From: Escarpia spicata
Lineage: Eukaryota; Annelida; Polychaeta; Sabellida; Siboglinidae
Assembly: GCA_963995525.1 (NCBI GenBank)
Contig: OZ023206.1
Location: 6,347,960-6,411,959 of the forward strand
Reading direction: 5' to 3'
DNA length: 64,000 nucleotides
This document shows, in pieces, positions 22,146 through 34,817 of the stretch (positions are counted from its first letter, which is position 1; every line of letters begins with the position of its first letter). Both the position numbers and the translations under genes were made by a program. The notes under the pieces were generated by a model. That model worked only from the letters and a program-made list of their open reading frames with translations. It ran no database searches and was not told the DNA's origin.

Positions 22146-25100
22146 TAGACGGTGCATGTTCCACTCGCGTAGAGTAGTGATGGAATGACAACCACAGGTA
22201 GACGGCTCGCGTAGAGTAGTGATGGAATGACATCCTTTGGTAGACGGTGCATGTGTCGCTCGTGTAGAGCAGTGATGGAATGACAACCATTGGTAGACGG
22301 TGCATGTTCCGCTCGCGTAGAGTAGTGATGGAATGACAACCGTTGGTAGACGGTGCATGTGCCGCTCGTGTAGAGTAGTGATGGAAAGACAACCATTGGT
22401 AGACGGTGCATGTTCCGCTCGCGTAGAGTAGTGATGGAATGACAACCGTTGGTAGACGGTGCATGTGCCGCTCGAGTAGAGTAGTGATGAAATGACAACC
22501 GCTGGTACACGGTGCATGTTCCGCTCGCTTAGAGTAGTGATGGAATGACAACCATTGGTAGACGGTGCATGTTCCGCACACGTAGAGTAGTGATGGAATG
22601 ACAACCGTTGGTAGACGGTGCATGTTCAGCTCACGTAGAGTAGTGATGGAATGACAACCGTTGGTAGACGGTGCATATGCCGCTCGAGTAGAGTAGTGAT
22701 GGAAAGACAACCATTGGTAGACGGTGCATATTCCGCTCGCGGAGAGTAGTGATGGAATGTCAACCATTGGTAGACGGTGCATGTTCCGCTCGTGTAGAGT
22801 AGCGATGGAAAGACAACCATTGGTAGACGGTGCATGTTCCGCTCGCGTAGAGTAGTGATGGAATGACAACCATTGGTAGACGGTGCTTGTTCCGCTCGCG
22901 TAGAGTACTGATGGAATGATAACCGTTGGTAGACGGTGCATGTTCCGCTCGCGAAGAGTAGTGATGGAATGAAAACCGCTGGTAGACGGTGCATGTGTCG
23001 CCCGCGTAGAGTAGTGATGGAATGACATCCTTTGGTAGACGGTGCATGTGTCGCTCGTGTAGAGCAGTGATGGAATGACAACCATTGGTAGACGGTGCAT
23101 GTTCCGCTCGCGTAGAGTAGTGATGGAATGACATCCTTTGGTAGACGGTGCATGTGTCGCTCGTGTAGAGCAGTGATGGAATGACAACCATTGGTAGACG
23201 GTGCATGTTCCGCTCACCTAGAGTAGTGATGGAATGACAACCGTTGGTAGACGGTGCATGTGCCGCTCGTGTAGAGTAGTGATGGAAAGACAACCATTGG
23301 TAGACGGTGCATGTTCCGCTCGCGTAGAGTAGTGATGGAATGACAACCGTTGGTAGACGGTGCATGTGCCGCTCGAGTAGAGTAGTGATGGAATGACAAC
23401 CGCTGGTACACGGTGCATGTGCCGCTCGAGTAGAGTAGTGATGGAATGACAACCGCTGGTACACGGTGCATGTTCCGCTCGCTTAGAGTAGTGATGGAAT
23501 GACAACCATTGGTAGACGGTGCATGTTCCGCACACGTAGAGTAGAGATGGAATGGTAACCGTTGGTAGACGGTGCATGTTCCGCTCACGTAGAGTAGTGA
23601 TGGAATGACAACCGTTGGTAGACGGTGCATATGCCGCTCGAGTAGAGTGGTGATGGAAAGACAACCATTGGTAGACGGTGCATGTTCCGCTCGCGTAGAG
23701 TAGTGATGGAATGTCAACCATTGGTAGACGGTTCATGTTCCGCTCGTGTAGAGTAGCGATGGAAAGACAACCATTGGTAGACGGTGCATGTTCCGCTCGC
23801 GTAGAGTAGTGATGGAATGACAACCATTGGTAGACGGTGCTTGTTCCGCTCGCGTAGAATACTGATGGAATGATAACCGTTGGTAGACGGTGCATGTTCC
23901 GCTCGCGAAGAGTAGTGATGGAATGAAAACCGTTGGTAGAGGGTGCATGTTCCGCTCGCGAAGAGTAGTAATGGAATGAAAACCGTTGGTAGACGGTGCA
24001 TGTTCCGCTCGCGTAGAGTAGTGACGGAATGACAACCGTTGGTAGACGGTGCATGTTCCGCTCGTGTAGAGTAGTGATGGAATGACAACCGTTGGTAGAC
24101 GGTGCATGTTCCGCTCGCGTAGAGTAGTGATGTAATGACAACCGTTGGTAGACGGTGCATGTTCCGCTCGCGTAGAGTAGTGATGGAATGACAACCGCTG
24201 GTAGACGGTGCATGTTCCGCTCGTGTAGATTAGTGATGGAATGACAACCGTTGGTAGACGGTGCATGTTTCGCTCGTGTAGAGTAGTGATGGAATGACAA
24301 CCGTTGGTAGACGGTGCATGTTCCGCTCGCGTAGAGTAGTGATCGAATGACAACCGCTGGTAGACGGTGCATGTGCCATTCATGTAGAGTAGTGATGGAA
24401 TGACAACCGTTGGTAGACGGTGCATGTGCCCCTCGCGTAGAGTAGTGATGGAATGACAACCATTGGTAGATGGTGCATGTGTCGCTCGCGTAGAGTAGTG
24501 ATCAAATGACAACCGTTGGTAGACGGTGCATGTTCCGCTCGCGTAGAGTAGTGATGGAATGACAACCCGCTGGTAGACGGTGTATGTTCCGCTCGCGTAG
24601 AGTAGTGATGGAATGAAAACCCGCTGGTAGACGGTGCATGTTCCGCTTGCGTAGAGTAGTGATGGAATGTCAACCGCTGGCAGACGGTGCATGTGCCGCT
24701 CGTGTAGAGTAGTGATGGAATGACAACCGTTGGTAGACGGCTCGTGTAGAGTAGTGATGGACAGTTGAGTAGTGAATGACATCCTTTGGTAGACGGTGCA
24801 TGTGTCGCTCGTGTAGAGCAGTGATGGAATGACAACTATTGGTAGACGGTGCATGTTCCGCTCGCGTAGAGTAGTGATGGAATGACAACCGTTGGTAGAC
24901 GGTGCATGTGCCGCTCGAGTAGAGTAGTGATGGAATGACAACCGCTGGTACACGGTGCATGTTCCGCTCGCTTAGAGTAGTGATGGAATGACAACCATTG
25001 GTAGACGGTGCATGTTCCGCACACATAGAGTAGTGATGGAATGGTAACCGTTGATAGACGGTGCATGTTCCGCTCACGTAGAGTAGTGATGGAATGACAA

Positions 25101-28100
25101 CCGTTGGTAGACGGTGCATATGCCGCTCGAGTAGAGTAGTGATGGAAAGACAACCATTGGTAGACGGTGCATGTTCCGCTCGTGTAGAGTAGCGATGGAA
25201 AGACAACCATTGGTAGACGGTACATATTCCGCTCGCGTAGAGTAGTGATGGAATGACAACCATTGGTAGACGGTGCTTGTTCCGCTCGCGTAGAGTACTG
25301 ATGGAATGATAACCGTTGGTAGACGGTGCATGTTCCGCTCGCGAAGAGTAGTGATGGAATGAAAACCGCTGGTAGACGGTGCATGTGTCGCACGCGTACA
25401 GTAGTGATGGAATGACATCCTTTGGTAGACGGTGCATGTGCCGCTCGTGTAGAGTAGTGATGGAAAGACAACCATTGGTAGACGGTGCATGTTCCGCTCG
25501 CGTAGAGTAGTGATGGAATGACAACCGTTGGTAGACGGTGCATGTGCCGCTCGAGTAGAGTAGTGATGGAATGACAACCGCTGGTACACGGTGCATGTTC
25601 CGCTCGCTTAGAGTAGCGATGGAAAGACAACCATTGGTAGACGGTGCATGTTCCGCTCGCGTAGAGTAGTGATGGAATGACAACCATTGGTAGACGGTGC
25701 TTGTTCCGCTCGCGTAGAGTACTGATTGAATGATAACCGTTGGTAGACGGTGCATGTTCCGCTCGCGTAGAGTAGTGATGGAATGACATCCTTTGGTAGA
25801 CGGTGCATGTGTCGCTCGTGTAGAGCAGTGATGGAATGACAACCATTGGTAGACGGTGCATGTTCCGCTCACGTAGAGTAGTGATGGAATGACAACCGTT
25901 GGTAGACGGTGCATGTGCCATTCATGTAGAGTAGTGATGGAATGACAACCGTTGGTAGACGGTGCATGTGCCCCTCGCGTAGAGTAGTGATGGAATGACA
26001 ACCATTGGTATATGGTGCATGTGTCGCTCGCGTAGAGTAGTGATGAAATGACAACCGTTGGTAGACGGTGCATGTTCCGCTCGCGTAGAGTAGTGATGGA
26101 ATGACAACCCGCTGGTAGACGGTGTATGTTCCGCTCGCGTAGAGTAGTGATGGAATGACAACCCGCTGGTAGACGGTGCATGTTCCGCTTGCGTAGAGTA
26201 GTGATGGAATGTCAACCGCTGGCAGACGGTGCATGTGCCGCTCGTGTAGAGTAGTGATGAAATGACAACCGTTGGTAGACGGCTCGCGTAGAGTAGTGAT
26301 GGACAGTAGAGTAGTGAATGACATCCTTTGGTAGACGGTGCATGTGTCGCTCGTGTAGAGCAGTGATGGAATGACAACTATTGGTAGACGGTGCATGTTC
26401 CGCTCGCGTAGAGTAGTGATGGAATGACAACCGTTGGTAGACGGTGCATGTGCCGCTCGAGTAGAGTAGTGATGGAATGACAACCGCTGGTACACGGTGC
26501 ATGTTCCGCTCGCTTAGAGTAGTGATGGAATGACAACCATTGTTAGACGGTGCCTGTTCCGCACACGTAGAGTAGTGATGGAATGGTAACCGTTGATAGA
26601 CGGTGCATGTTCCGCTCACGTAGAGTAGTGATGGAATGACAACCGTTGGTAGACGGTGCATATGCCGCTCGAGTAGAGTAGTGATGGAAAGACAACCATT
26701 GGTAGACGGTGCATGTTCCGCTCGCTGAGAGTAGTGATGGAATGTCAACCATTGGTAGACGGTGCATGTTCCGCTCGTGTAGAGTAGCGATGGAAAGACA
26801 ACCATTGGTAGACGGTGCATATTCCGCTCGCGTAGAGTACTGATGGAATGATAACCGTTGGTAGACGGTGCATGTTCCGCTCGCGAAGAGTAGTGATGGA
26901 ATGAAAACCGCTGGTAGACGGTGCAAGTGTCGCACGCGTAGAGTAGTGATGGAATGACATCCTTTGGTAGACGGTGCATGTGTCGCTCGTGTAGAGCAGT
27001 GATGGAATGACAACCGTTGGTAGACGGTGCATGTTCCGCTCGCGTAGAGTAGTGATGGAATGACAACCGTTGGTAGACGGTGCATGTGCCGCTCGTGTAG
27101 AGTAGTGATGGAAAGGCAACCATTGGTAGACGGTGCATGTTCCGCTAGCGTAGAGTAGTGATGGAATGACAACCGTTGGTAGACGGTAGATGTGCCGCTC
27201 GAGTAGAGTAGTGATGGAATGACAACCGCTGGTACACGGTGCATGTTCCGCTCGCGTAGAGTAGTGATGGAATGACAACCGTTGGTAGACGGTGCATGTG
27301 CCGCTCGTGTAGAGTAGTGATGGAAAGACAACCATTGGTAGACGGTGCATGTTCCGCTAGCGTAGAGTAGTGATGGAATGACAACCGTTGGTAGACGGTA
27401 GATGTGCCGCTCGAGTAGAGTAGTGATGGAATGACAACCATTGGTAGACGGTGCATGTTCCGCTCGCGTAGAGTAGTGATGGAATGACATCCTTTGGTAG
27501 ACGGTGCATGTGTCGCTCGTGTAGAGCAGTGATGGAATGACAAACATTGGTAGACGGTGCATGTTCCGCTCACGTAGAGTAGTGATGGAATGAAAACCGT
27601 TGGTAGACGGTGCATGTGCCGCTCGTGTAGAGTAGTGATGGAAAGACAACCATTGGTAGACGGTGCATGTTCTGCTCGCGTAGAGTAGTGATGGAATGAC
27701 AACCGTTGGTAGACGGTGCATGTACCGCTCGAGTAGAGTAGTGATGGAATGACAACCGCTGGTACACGGTGCATGTGCCGCTCGAGTAGAGTAGTGATGG
27801 AATGACAATCGCTGGTACACGGTGCATGTTCCGCTCGCTTAGAGTAGTGATGGAATGACAACCATTGGTAGACGATGCATGTTCCGCACACGTAGAGTAG
27901 ATATGGAATGGTAACCGTTAGCAGACGGTGTATGTACCGCTCGAGTAGAGTAGTGATGGAATGACAACCGTTGGTAGACGGTGCATGTACCGCTCGAGTA
28001 GAGTAGTGATGGAATGACAACCGCTGGTACACGGTGCATGTGCCGCTCGAGTAGAGTAGTGATGGAATGACAATCGCTGGTACACGGTGCATGTTCCGCT

Positions 28101-31100
28101 CGCTTAGAGTAGTGATGGAATGACAACCATTGGTAGACGATGCATGTTCCGCACACGTAGAGCAGAGATGGAATGGTAACCGTTGGCAGACGGTGTATGT
28201 ACCGCTCGAGTAGAGTAGTGATGGAATGACAACCGTTGGTAGACGGTGCATGTACCGCTCGAGTAGAGTAGTGATGGAATGACAACCGCTGGTACACGGT
28301 GCATGTGCCGCTCGCGTAGAGTAGTGATGGAATGACAACCGTTGGTAGACGGTGCATGTACCGCTCGAGTAGAGTAGTGATGGAATGACAACCGTTGGTA
28401 GACGGTGCATGTACCGCTCGAGTAGAGTAGTGATGGAATGACAACCGCTGGTACACGGTGCATGTGCCGCTCGAATAGAGTAGTGATGGAATGACAATCG
28501 CTGGTACACGGTGCATGTTCCGCTCGCTTAGAGTAGTGATGGAATGACAAACATTGGTAGACGGTGCATGTTCCGCTCACGTAGAGTAGTGATGGAATGA
28601 CAACCGTTGGTAGATGGTGCATATGCCGCTCGAGTAGAGTAGTGATGGAAAGAAAACCATTGGTAGATGGTGCATGTTCCGCTCGCGTAGAGTAGTGATG
28701 GAATGTCAACCATTGGTAGACGGTTCATGTACCGCTCGTGTAGAGTAGCGATGGAAAGACAACCATTGGTAGACGGTGCATGTTCCGCTCGCGTAGAGTA
28801 GTGATGGAATGACAACCATTGGTAGTCGGTGCTTGTTCCGCTCGCGTAGAATACTGATGGAATGATAACCGTTGGTAGACGGTGCATGTTCCGCTCGCGA
28901 AGAGTAGTGATGGAATGAAAACCGTTGGTAGAGGGTGCATGTTCCGCTCGCGAAGAGTAGTAATGGAATGAAAACCGTTGGTAGACTGTACATATTCCGC
29001 TCGCGTAGAGTAGTGATGGAATGACAACCCGCTGGTAGACGGTGCATGTTCCGCTCGCGTAGAGTAGTGATGGAATGACAACCCGCTGGTAGACGGTGCA
29101 TGTTCCGCTTCCATAGAGTAGTGATGGAATGTCAACCGCTGGCAGACAGTGCATGTGCCGCTCGTGTAGAGTAGTGATGGAATGACAACAGTTGGTAGAC
29201 GGTTCGCGTAGAGTAGTGATGGACAGTAGAGTAGTGAATGACATCCTTTGGTAGACGGTGCATGTGTCGCTCGTGTAGAGCAGTGATGGAATGACAACTA
29301 TTGGTAGACGGTGCATGTTCCGCTCGCGTAGAGTAGTGATGGAATGACAACCGTTGGTAGACGGTGCATGTGCCGCTCGAGTAGAGTAGTGATGGAATGA
29401 CAACCGCTGGTACACGGTGCATGTTCCGCTCGCTTAGAGTAGTGATGGAATGACAACCATTGGTAGACGGTGCATGTTCCGCACACGTAGAGTAGTGATG
29501 GAATGGTAACCGTTGATAGACGGTGCATGTTCCGCTCGCGGAGAGTAGTGATGGAATGTCAACCATTGGTAGACGGTGCATGTTCCGCTCGCGTAGAGTA
29601 GTGATGGAATGACAACCATTGGTAGACGGTGCTTGTTCCGCTGGCGTAGAGTACTGATGGAATGATAACCGTTGGTAGATGGTGCATGTTCCGCTCGCGA
29701 AGAGTAGTGATGGAATGAAAACCGCTGGTAGACGGTGCGTGTGTCGCTCGCGTAGAGTAGTGATGGAAAGACAACTGTTGGTAGACGGTGCATGTTCCGC
29801 TCGTGTAGAGTAGTGATGGAATGACAACCGTTGGTACACGGTGCATGTTCCGCTCGCGAAGAGTAGTGATGGAATGAAAACCGTTGGTAGAGGGTGCATG
29901 TTCCGCTCGCGAAGAGTAGTAATGGAATGAAAACCGTTGGTAGACGGTGCATGTTCCGCTCGCGTAGAGTAGTGACGGAATGACAACCGTTGGTAGACGG
30001 TGCATGTTCCGCTCGTGTAGAGTAGTGATGGAATGACAACCGTTGGTAGACGGTGCATGTTCCGCTCGCGTAGAGTAGTGCTGGAATGACAACCGTTGGT
30101 AGACGGTGCATTTTCCGCTCGCGTAGAGTAGTGATGGAATGACAACCGCTGGTAGACGGTGCATGTTCCGCTCGTGTAGAGTAGTGATGGAATGACAACC
30201 GTTGGTAGACGGTGCATGTTTCGCTCGTGTAGAGTAGTGATGGAATGACAACCGTTGGTAGACGGTGCATGTTCCGCTCGCGTAGAGTAGTGATGGAATG
30301 ACAACCGTTGGAAGACGGTGCATGGGCCATTCATGTAGAGTAGTTATGGAATGAAAACCGTTGGTAGACGGTGCATGTTCCGCTAGCGTAGAGTAGTGAC
30401 GGAATGACAACCGTTGGTAGACGGTGCATGTTCCGCTCGCGTAGAGTAGTGATGGAATGACAACCGTTGGTAGACGGTGCATGTTCCGCTCGCGTAGAGT
30501 AGTGATGGAATGACAACCGTTGGTAGACGGTGCATGTTCCGCTCGCGTAGAGTAGTGATGGAATGACAACCGCTGGTAGACGGTGCATGTTCCGCTCGTG
30601 TAGAGTAGTGATGGAATGACAACCGTTGGAAGACGGTGCATGTTCCGCTCGTGTAGAGTAGTGATGGAATGTCAACCGCTGGCAGACGGTGCATGTGCCG
30701 CTCGTGTAGAGTAATGATGGAATGACAACCGTTGGTAGACGGTGCATGTTTCGCTCGTGTAGAGTAGTGCTGGAATGACAACCGTTGGTAGACGGTGCAT
30801 GTGCCGCTCGCGTAGAGTAGTGATGGAATCACAACCGCTGGCAGACGGTGCATGTGCCATTCGTGTAGAGTAGTGATGGAATGACAACCGTTGGTAGACG
30901 GTGCATGTGCCGCTCGCGTAGAGCAGTGACGGAATGACAACCGTTGGTAGACGGTGCATGTTCCGCTCGCGTAGAGTAGTGATGGAATGACTACCATTGA
31001 TAGACGGTGCATGTTCCGCTCGTGTAAAGTAGTGATGGAATGACAACCGTTGGTAGACGGTGCATGTTCCGTTCGCGTAGAGTAGCGATGGAATGACAAC

Positions 31101-32905
31101 CGTTGGTAGACGGTGCATGTTCCGCTCGCGTAGAGTAGTGATGGAATGACAACCGTTGGTAGACGGTGCATGTTCCGCTCGCGTAGTGTAGTGATGGAAT
31201 GAAAACCGCTGGCAGACGGTGCATGTTCCGCTCGCGTAGAGTAGTGATGGAATGACAACCGTTGGTAGACGATGCATGTTTCGCTCGCGTAGAGTAGTGA
31301 TGGAATGACAACCTTTGGTAGACGGTGCATGTTCCGCTCTCGTAGAGTAGTGATGGAATGACAACCGCTGGCAGACGGTGCATGTTCCATTCGTGTAGAG
31401 TATTGATGGAATGACAACCGTTGGTAGACGGTGCATGTGCCGCTCGCGTAGAGTAATGATGGAATGACAACCATTGGTAGGCGGTGCATGTGTCGCTCGC
31501 GTGGAGTAGTGATGGAATGACAACCGTTGGTAGACGGTGCATGTTCCGCTCGTGTAGAGTAGTGATGGAATGACAACCGTTGGTAGACGGTGCATGTTCC
31601 GCTCGCGTAGAGTAACGATGGAATGACAACCGTTGGTAGACGGTGCATGTTCCGCTCGCGTAGAGTAGTGATGGAATGACAACCGTTGGTAGACGGTGCA
31701 TGTTCCGCTTGCGTAGAGTAGTGATGGAATGACAACCGTTGGTAGACGGTGCATGTTTCGCTCGTGTAGAGTAGTGATGGAATGACAACCGTTGGTAGAC
31801 GGTGCATGTTCCGCTCGCGTAGAGTAGTGATGGAATGACAACCGCTGGCAGACGGTGCATGTGCCATTCGTGTAGAGTAGTGATGGAATGACAACCGTTG
31901 GTAGACGGTGCATGTGCCGCTCGCGTAGAGTAGTGATGGAATGACAACCATTGGTAGAAGGTGCATGTGTCGCTCGCGTAGAGTAGTGATGGAATGACAA
32001 CCGTTGGTAGACGGTGCATGTTCCGCTCGTGTAGAGTAGTGATGGAATGACAACCGTTGGTAGACGGTGCATGTTCCGCTCGCGTAGAGTAGTGATGGAA
32101 TGACAACCCGCTGGTAGACGGTGCATGTTCCGCTCGCGTAGAGTAGTGATGGAATGTCAACCGCTGGTAGACGGTGCATATGCCGCTCGTGTAGAGTAGT
32201 GATGGAATGACAACCGTTGGTAGACGGTGTATGTTCCGCTCGCGTAGAGTAGTGATGGAATGACAACCCGCTGGTAGACGGTGTATGTTCCGCTCGCGTA
32301 GAGTAGTGATGGAATGTCAACCGCTGACAGACGGTGCATGTGCCGCTCGTGTAGAGTAGTGATGGAATGACAACCGTTGGTAGACGGTGCATGTTCCGCT
32401 CGCGTAGAGTAGTGATGGAATGACAACCGTTGGTAGACGGTGCATGTGCCGCTCGCGTAGAGCAGTGATGGAATGACAAACGTTGGTAGACGGTGCATGT
32501 GCCGCTCGCGTAGAGCAGTGATGGAATGACTACCATTGGTAGACGGTGCATGTTCCGCTCGCGTAGAGTAGTGATGGAATGACATCCTTTGGTAGACGGT
32601 GCATGTGTCGCTCGTGTAGAGCAGTGATGGAATGACAACCATTGGTAGACGGTGCATGTTACGCTCGCGTAGAGTAGTGATGGAATGACAACCGTTGGTA
32701 GACGGTGCATGTTCCGCTCGCGTAGAGTAGAGATGGAATGACAACAATTGGTAGACGGAGCATGTTCCGCTCGCGTAGAGTAGTGATGGAATGTCAACCA
32801 TTGGTAGACGGTGCATGTTCCGCTCGCTTAGAGTAGTGATGGAATGACAACCGTTGGTAGACGATGCATGTTCCGCTCGCGTAGAGTAGTGATGGAATGA
32901 CAACC
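22146..32905. repeat. 53-bp satellite of ~200 units, derived from LINE codons
   Basis: The unit, such as GTAGAGTAGTGATGGAATGA followed by CAACCGTTGGTAGACGGTGC and ATGTTCCGCTCGC, repeats every 53 bp for about 10.8 kb. On the minus strand it reads VVIPSLLYASGTCTVYQR, which is the segment the RTE-like LINE has between its VFRA and RHAK blocks. The LINE frame runs into the first minus-strand unit at 32.9 kb and resumes after the last one at 22.14 kb. Units vary at a few fixed positions: CGTT/CATT/CGCT, TTCC/TGCC/TGTC/TACC and GCG/GTG/GAG/CTT. 53 is coprime to 3 and the minus unit has no stop, so all three minus frames stay open with a 53-residue period. Confidence 0.95.
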
Positions 32906-34250
32906 GCTCTGAATACTTTCAGTTTTGTCCGCAGGCTTTATCATCTACGTTCCCAAACTGGGATGCGGAGTCTTCCAAATGCCGCTCTTGCTTTGGCAAT
33001 CCTTGCATTGGTTTCATCGTCAATGTGAACAAGCCGGGAGAGTGTACTCCCAAGATAGGTGAACTTGTTCACATCAATCAGGTTTGGAGTTTCACAGTTA
33101 TCTCTGACTTGACGTACGGCTTTCCTGGAGAAGGCTGGCACATCACTTGTGTCTCCTTTGTGCTTATCGTCACACCAAAGTTGTCACATGCAGAAGTAAA
33201 CAGGTCCATGCTTCGCTGCATGTTTGACTGTGACCCGGCATTCAGTGTGCAACCATCAACAAACAGGAAGTCACGGACAGTGTCTAGCTGAATTTTGCTT
33301 TGGATCTGGAGTCGTCTAAGACTGAACAGTTTGCCATCTGTGCGATATCTGATGTTGATCCCAGGGCCATCGTCTTAAAAGGATCCATTGAGCATAGCAG
33401 AAAACATCATGCTAAAGGCAGTTGGCGCTATCACACATCCTTGTTTGATATCATTGGTGAATGGGAACGAGTCAGACAACTCTCCGCCTTCATGAACACG
33501 CGCAAGCATGCCATCATGGAAGTGCCGAACAAGGTTGATAATTTTTTGGTGGGCAGCCGCATTTCTCCACGACCTCGCACAGACCGTCCCGGCTGTCTGT
33601 ATCTAAGGCCTTAGTGAGGTCGATAAAGGTAGCGTAGAGGTCCACATTCTGTTCCTGTCATTTCTTTCGAAGCTGCCTGGTGTAAGCACCATGTCAATGG
33701 TTCCCCGTCCTTTCCTGAAGCCGCACTGGAAGCAAGCCATGATCAAGGCGCTCCACTAGGCGATTCGGAAGGATTCTGGCACAGATTTTACCAGCAAACG
33801 AGAGACGTAAGATTCCCACAGATCTGGCGATTTCCCTTCCGCTTGCACAAGTGAACAATGGATGCATATTTGTATTCTTGAGGAATGGTTTCTTGGTCCC
33901 ACATAAACACATCTCTAAGTGACCCTCACAAACTGTTGGACACTGAGAAAGCGATCAACTCCTCTCAAATGGAAAAGTCGCAGGAGCGGATGCAATTCCA
34001 GCTGAAATCTACAAGGCTGGACATCAATGCCTCACAAGGCACTTGTAGATTTCAGCTGGAATTGCATCCGCTCCTGCGACTTTTCCATTTAAGAGGAGGT
34101 TGATCGGTTTCTCAGTTTCCAACAGTGTGTGAGGGTCACTTAGAGATGTGTTTATCGGAAATTGAGGCAGCTTGTTGATTCCGTCTTCGTCGATGGGTGA
34201 AGGCCGATTGAGAACGTTGCTGAAGTGTTCTACCCACCTCTCAAGAATGT
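32906..34250 (-). pseudogene. RTE-like LINE: reverse transcriptase region
   Basis: From 34250 downwards the minus strand encodes DKAHILERWVEHFSNVLNRP, GINKLPQFPINTSLSDPHTL, LLNGKVAGADAIPAEIYK, then (after a foldback) KNTNMHPLFTC, LRLSFAGKICARILPNRLVE and RLDHGLLP. Shifted frames give NVDLYATFIDLTKALDT (motif A, F-x-D-L-T-K-A-x-D), DGCTLNAGSQSNMQRSMDLF, FGVTISTKETQVMCQPSPGK and FTYLGSTLSRLVHIDDETNA with FGRLRIPVWERR. The FADD block (motif C) was not recovered cleanly. The frame then enters the 53-bp satellite with KLKVFRAVVIPSLLYASGT. Confidence 0.85.
33901..34155. repeat. Foldback: ~115-bp inverted arms with 26-bp spacer inside the LINE
   Basis: 33901-34015 and 34042-34155 are reverse complements with few mismatches. 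For example GACTTTTCCATTTAAGAGGA mirrors TCCTCTCAAATGGAAAAGTC, and both encode the LINE's NTSLSDPHTLLETEK region on opposite strands. The right arm is in the normal LINE position. The left arm is an inverted duplicate. Confidence 0.92.
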
Positions 34251-34265
34251 GTGCTTTGTCCGCCC

Positions 34266-34368
34266 AACACTGTCCCATCTGCACTGACAAAGAAGCGGTA
34301 ATGATCTGTTTGACCAACATTGTCTCATCTGCACTCATAAAGAAGCGGTAATGATCTGTCTGACCAAC
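34266..34368. repeat. 50-bp repeat, left part (2 units)
   Basis: AACACTGTCCCATCTGCACT at 34266 recurs as AACATTGTCTCATCTGCACT at 34316. The next unit is cut after AAC at 34368 by the insertion. The array continues at 38166. Confidence 0.88.
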
Positions 34369-34817
34369 TGGGGTAAGACCACATTAAGGATTCCTCCGCA
34401 TTTACCCACCGACATAGTTTCCTTGACAATACCGTTTTGGTGTGATGTGTGAATTTTTTTCTCGAGTACTTTAACATGGCACATGTTAGTCCAGTGAATA
34501 CTGAATGTACTACTACATTAGGTCTTTCACGAAGTAGCAATAAATATACGCTAGTCGCTCGCGTATTCGCACAGTGGCTATTTTGCAGCACCACCAATAT
34601 TTCAAAATCCGTCATCAAATTGGGGCGAAATTGAGGGGTGTCATGTTTGGGTGGATTTTTCAGACAAATTAGGTATGAGAATTTCACGAGTTTTCCACAG
34701 CACTTGTTTCAATGTAGGTTAAATATGCTGTGACATTTTGAAGAAAATCGTAAGAAAAATTTTGCGGGAAATGTTATAATGGCCGCCTATGTAAAATTTT
34801 AATGTGGTGTTACCCCA
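34369..34817. mobile_element. 449-bp MITE-like element, copy 1
   Basis: Ends TGGGGTAAGACCACATTA … TAATGTGGTGTTACCCCA are inverted repeats (17 of 18 match). The interior is similar throughout to 37695-38165 in the same orientation. An ORF across it has no recognisable product. Confidence 0.78.

Noticed and set aside
22086..32903. Many minus-strand ORFs of 150-804 codons
   Set aside because: They are the three open frames of the 53-bp satellite, with a 53-residue period and no start context or domain beyond the LINE fragment that gave rise to the unit.
22146..32905. CRISPR-like appearance of a long regular array
   Set aside because: Units abut with no unique spacers. The setting is eukaryotic and the unit is LINE-derived.
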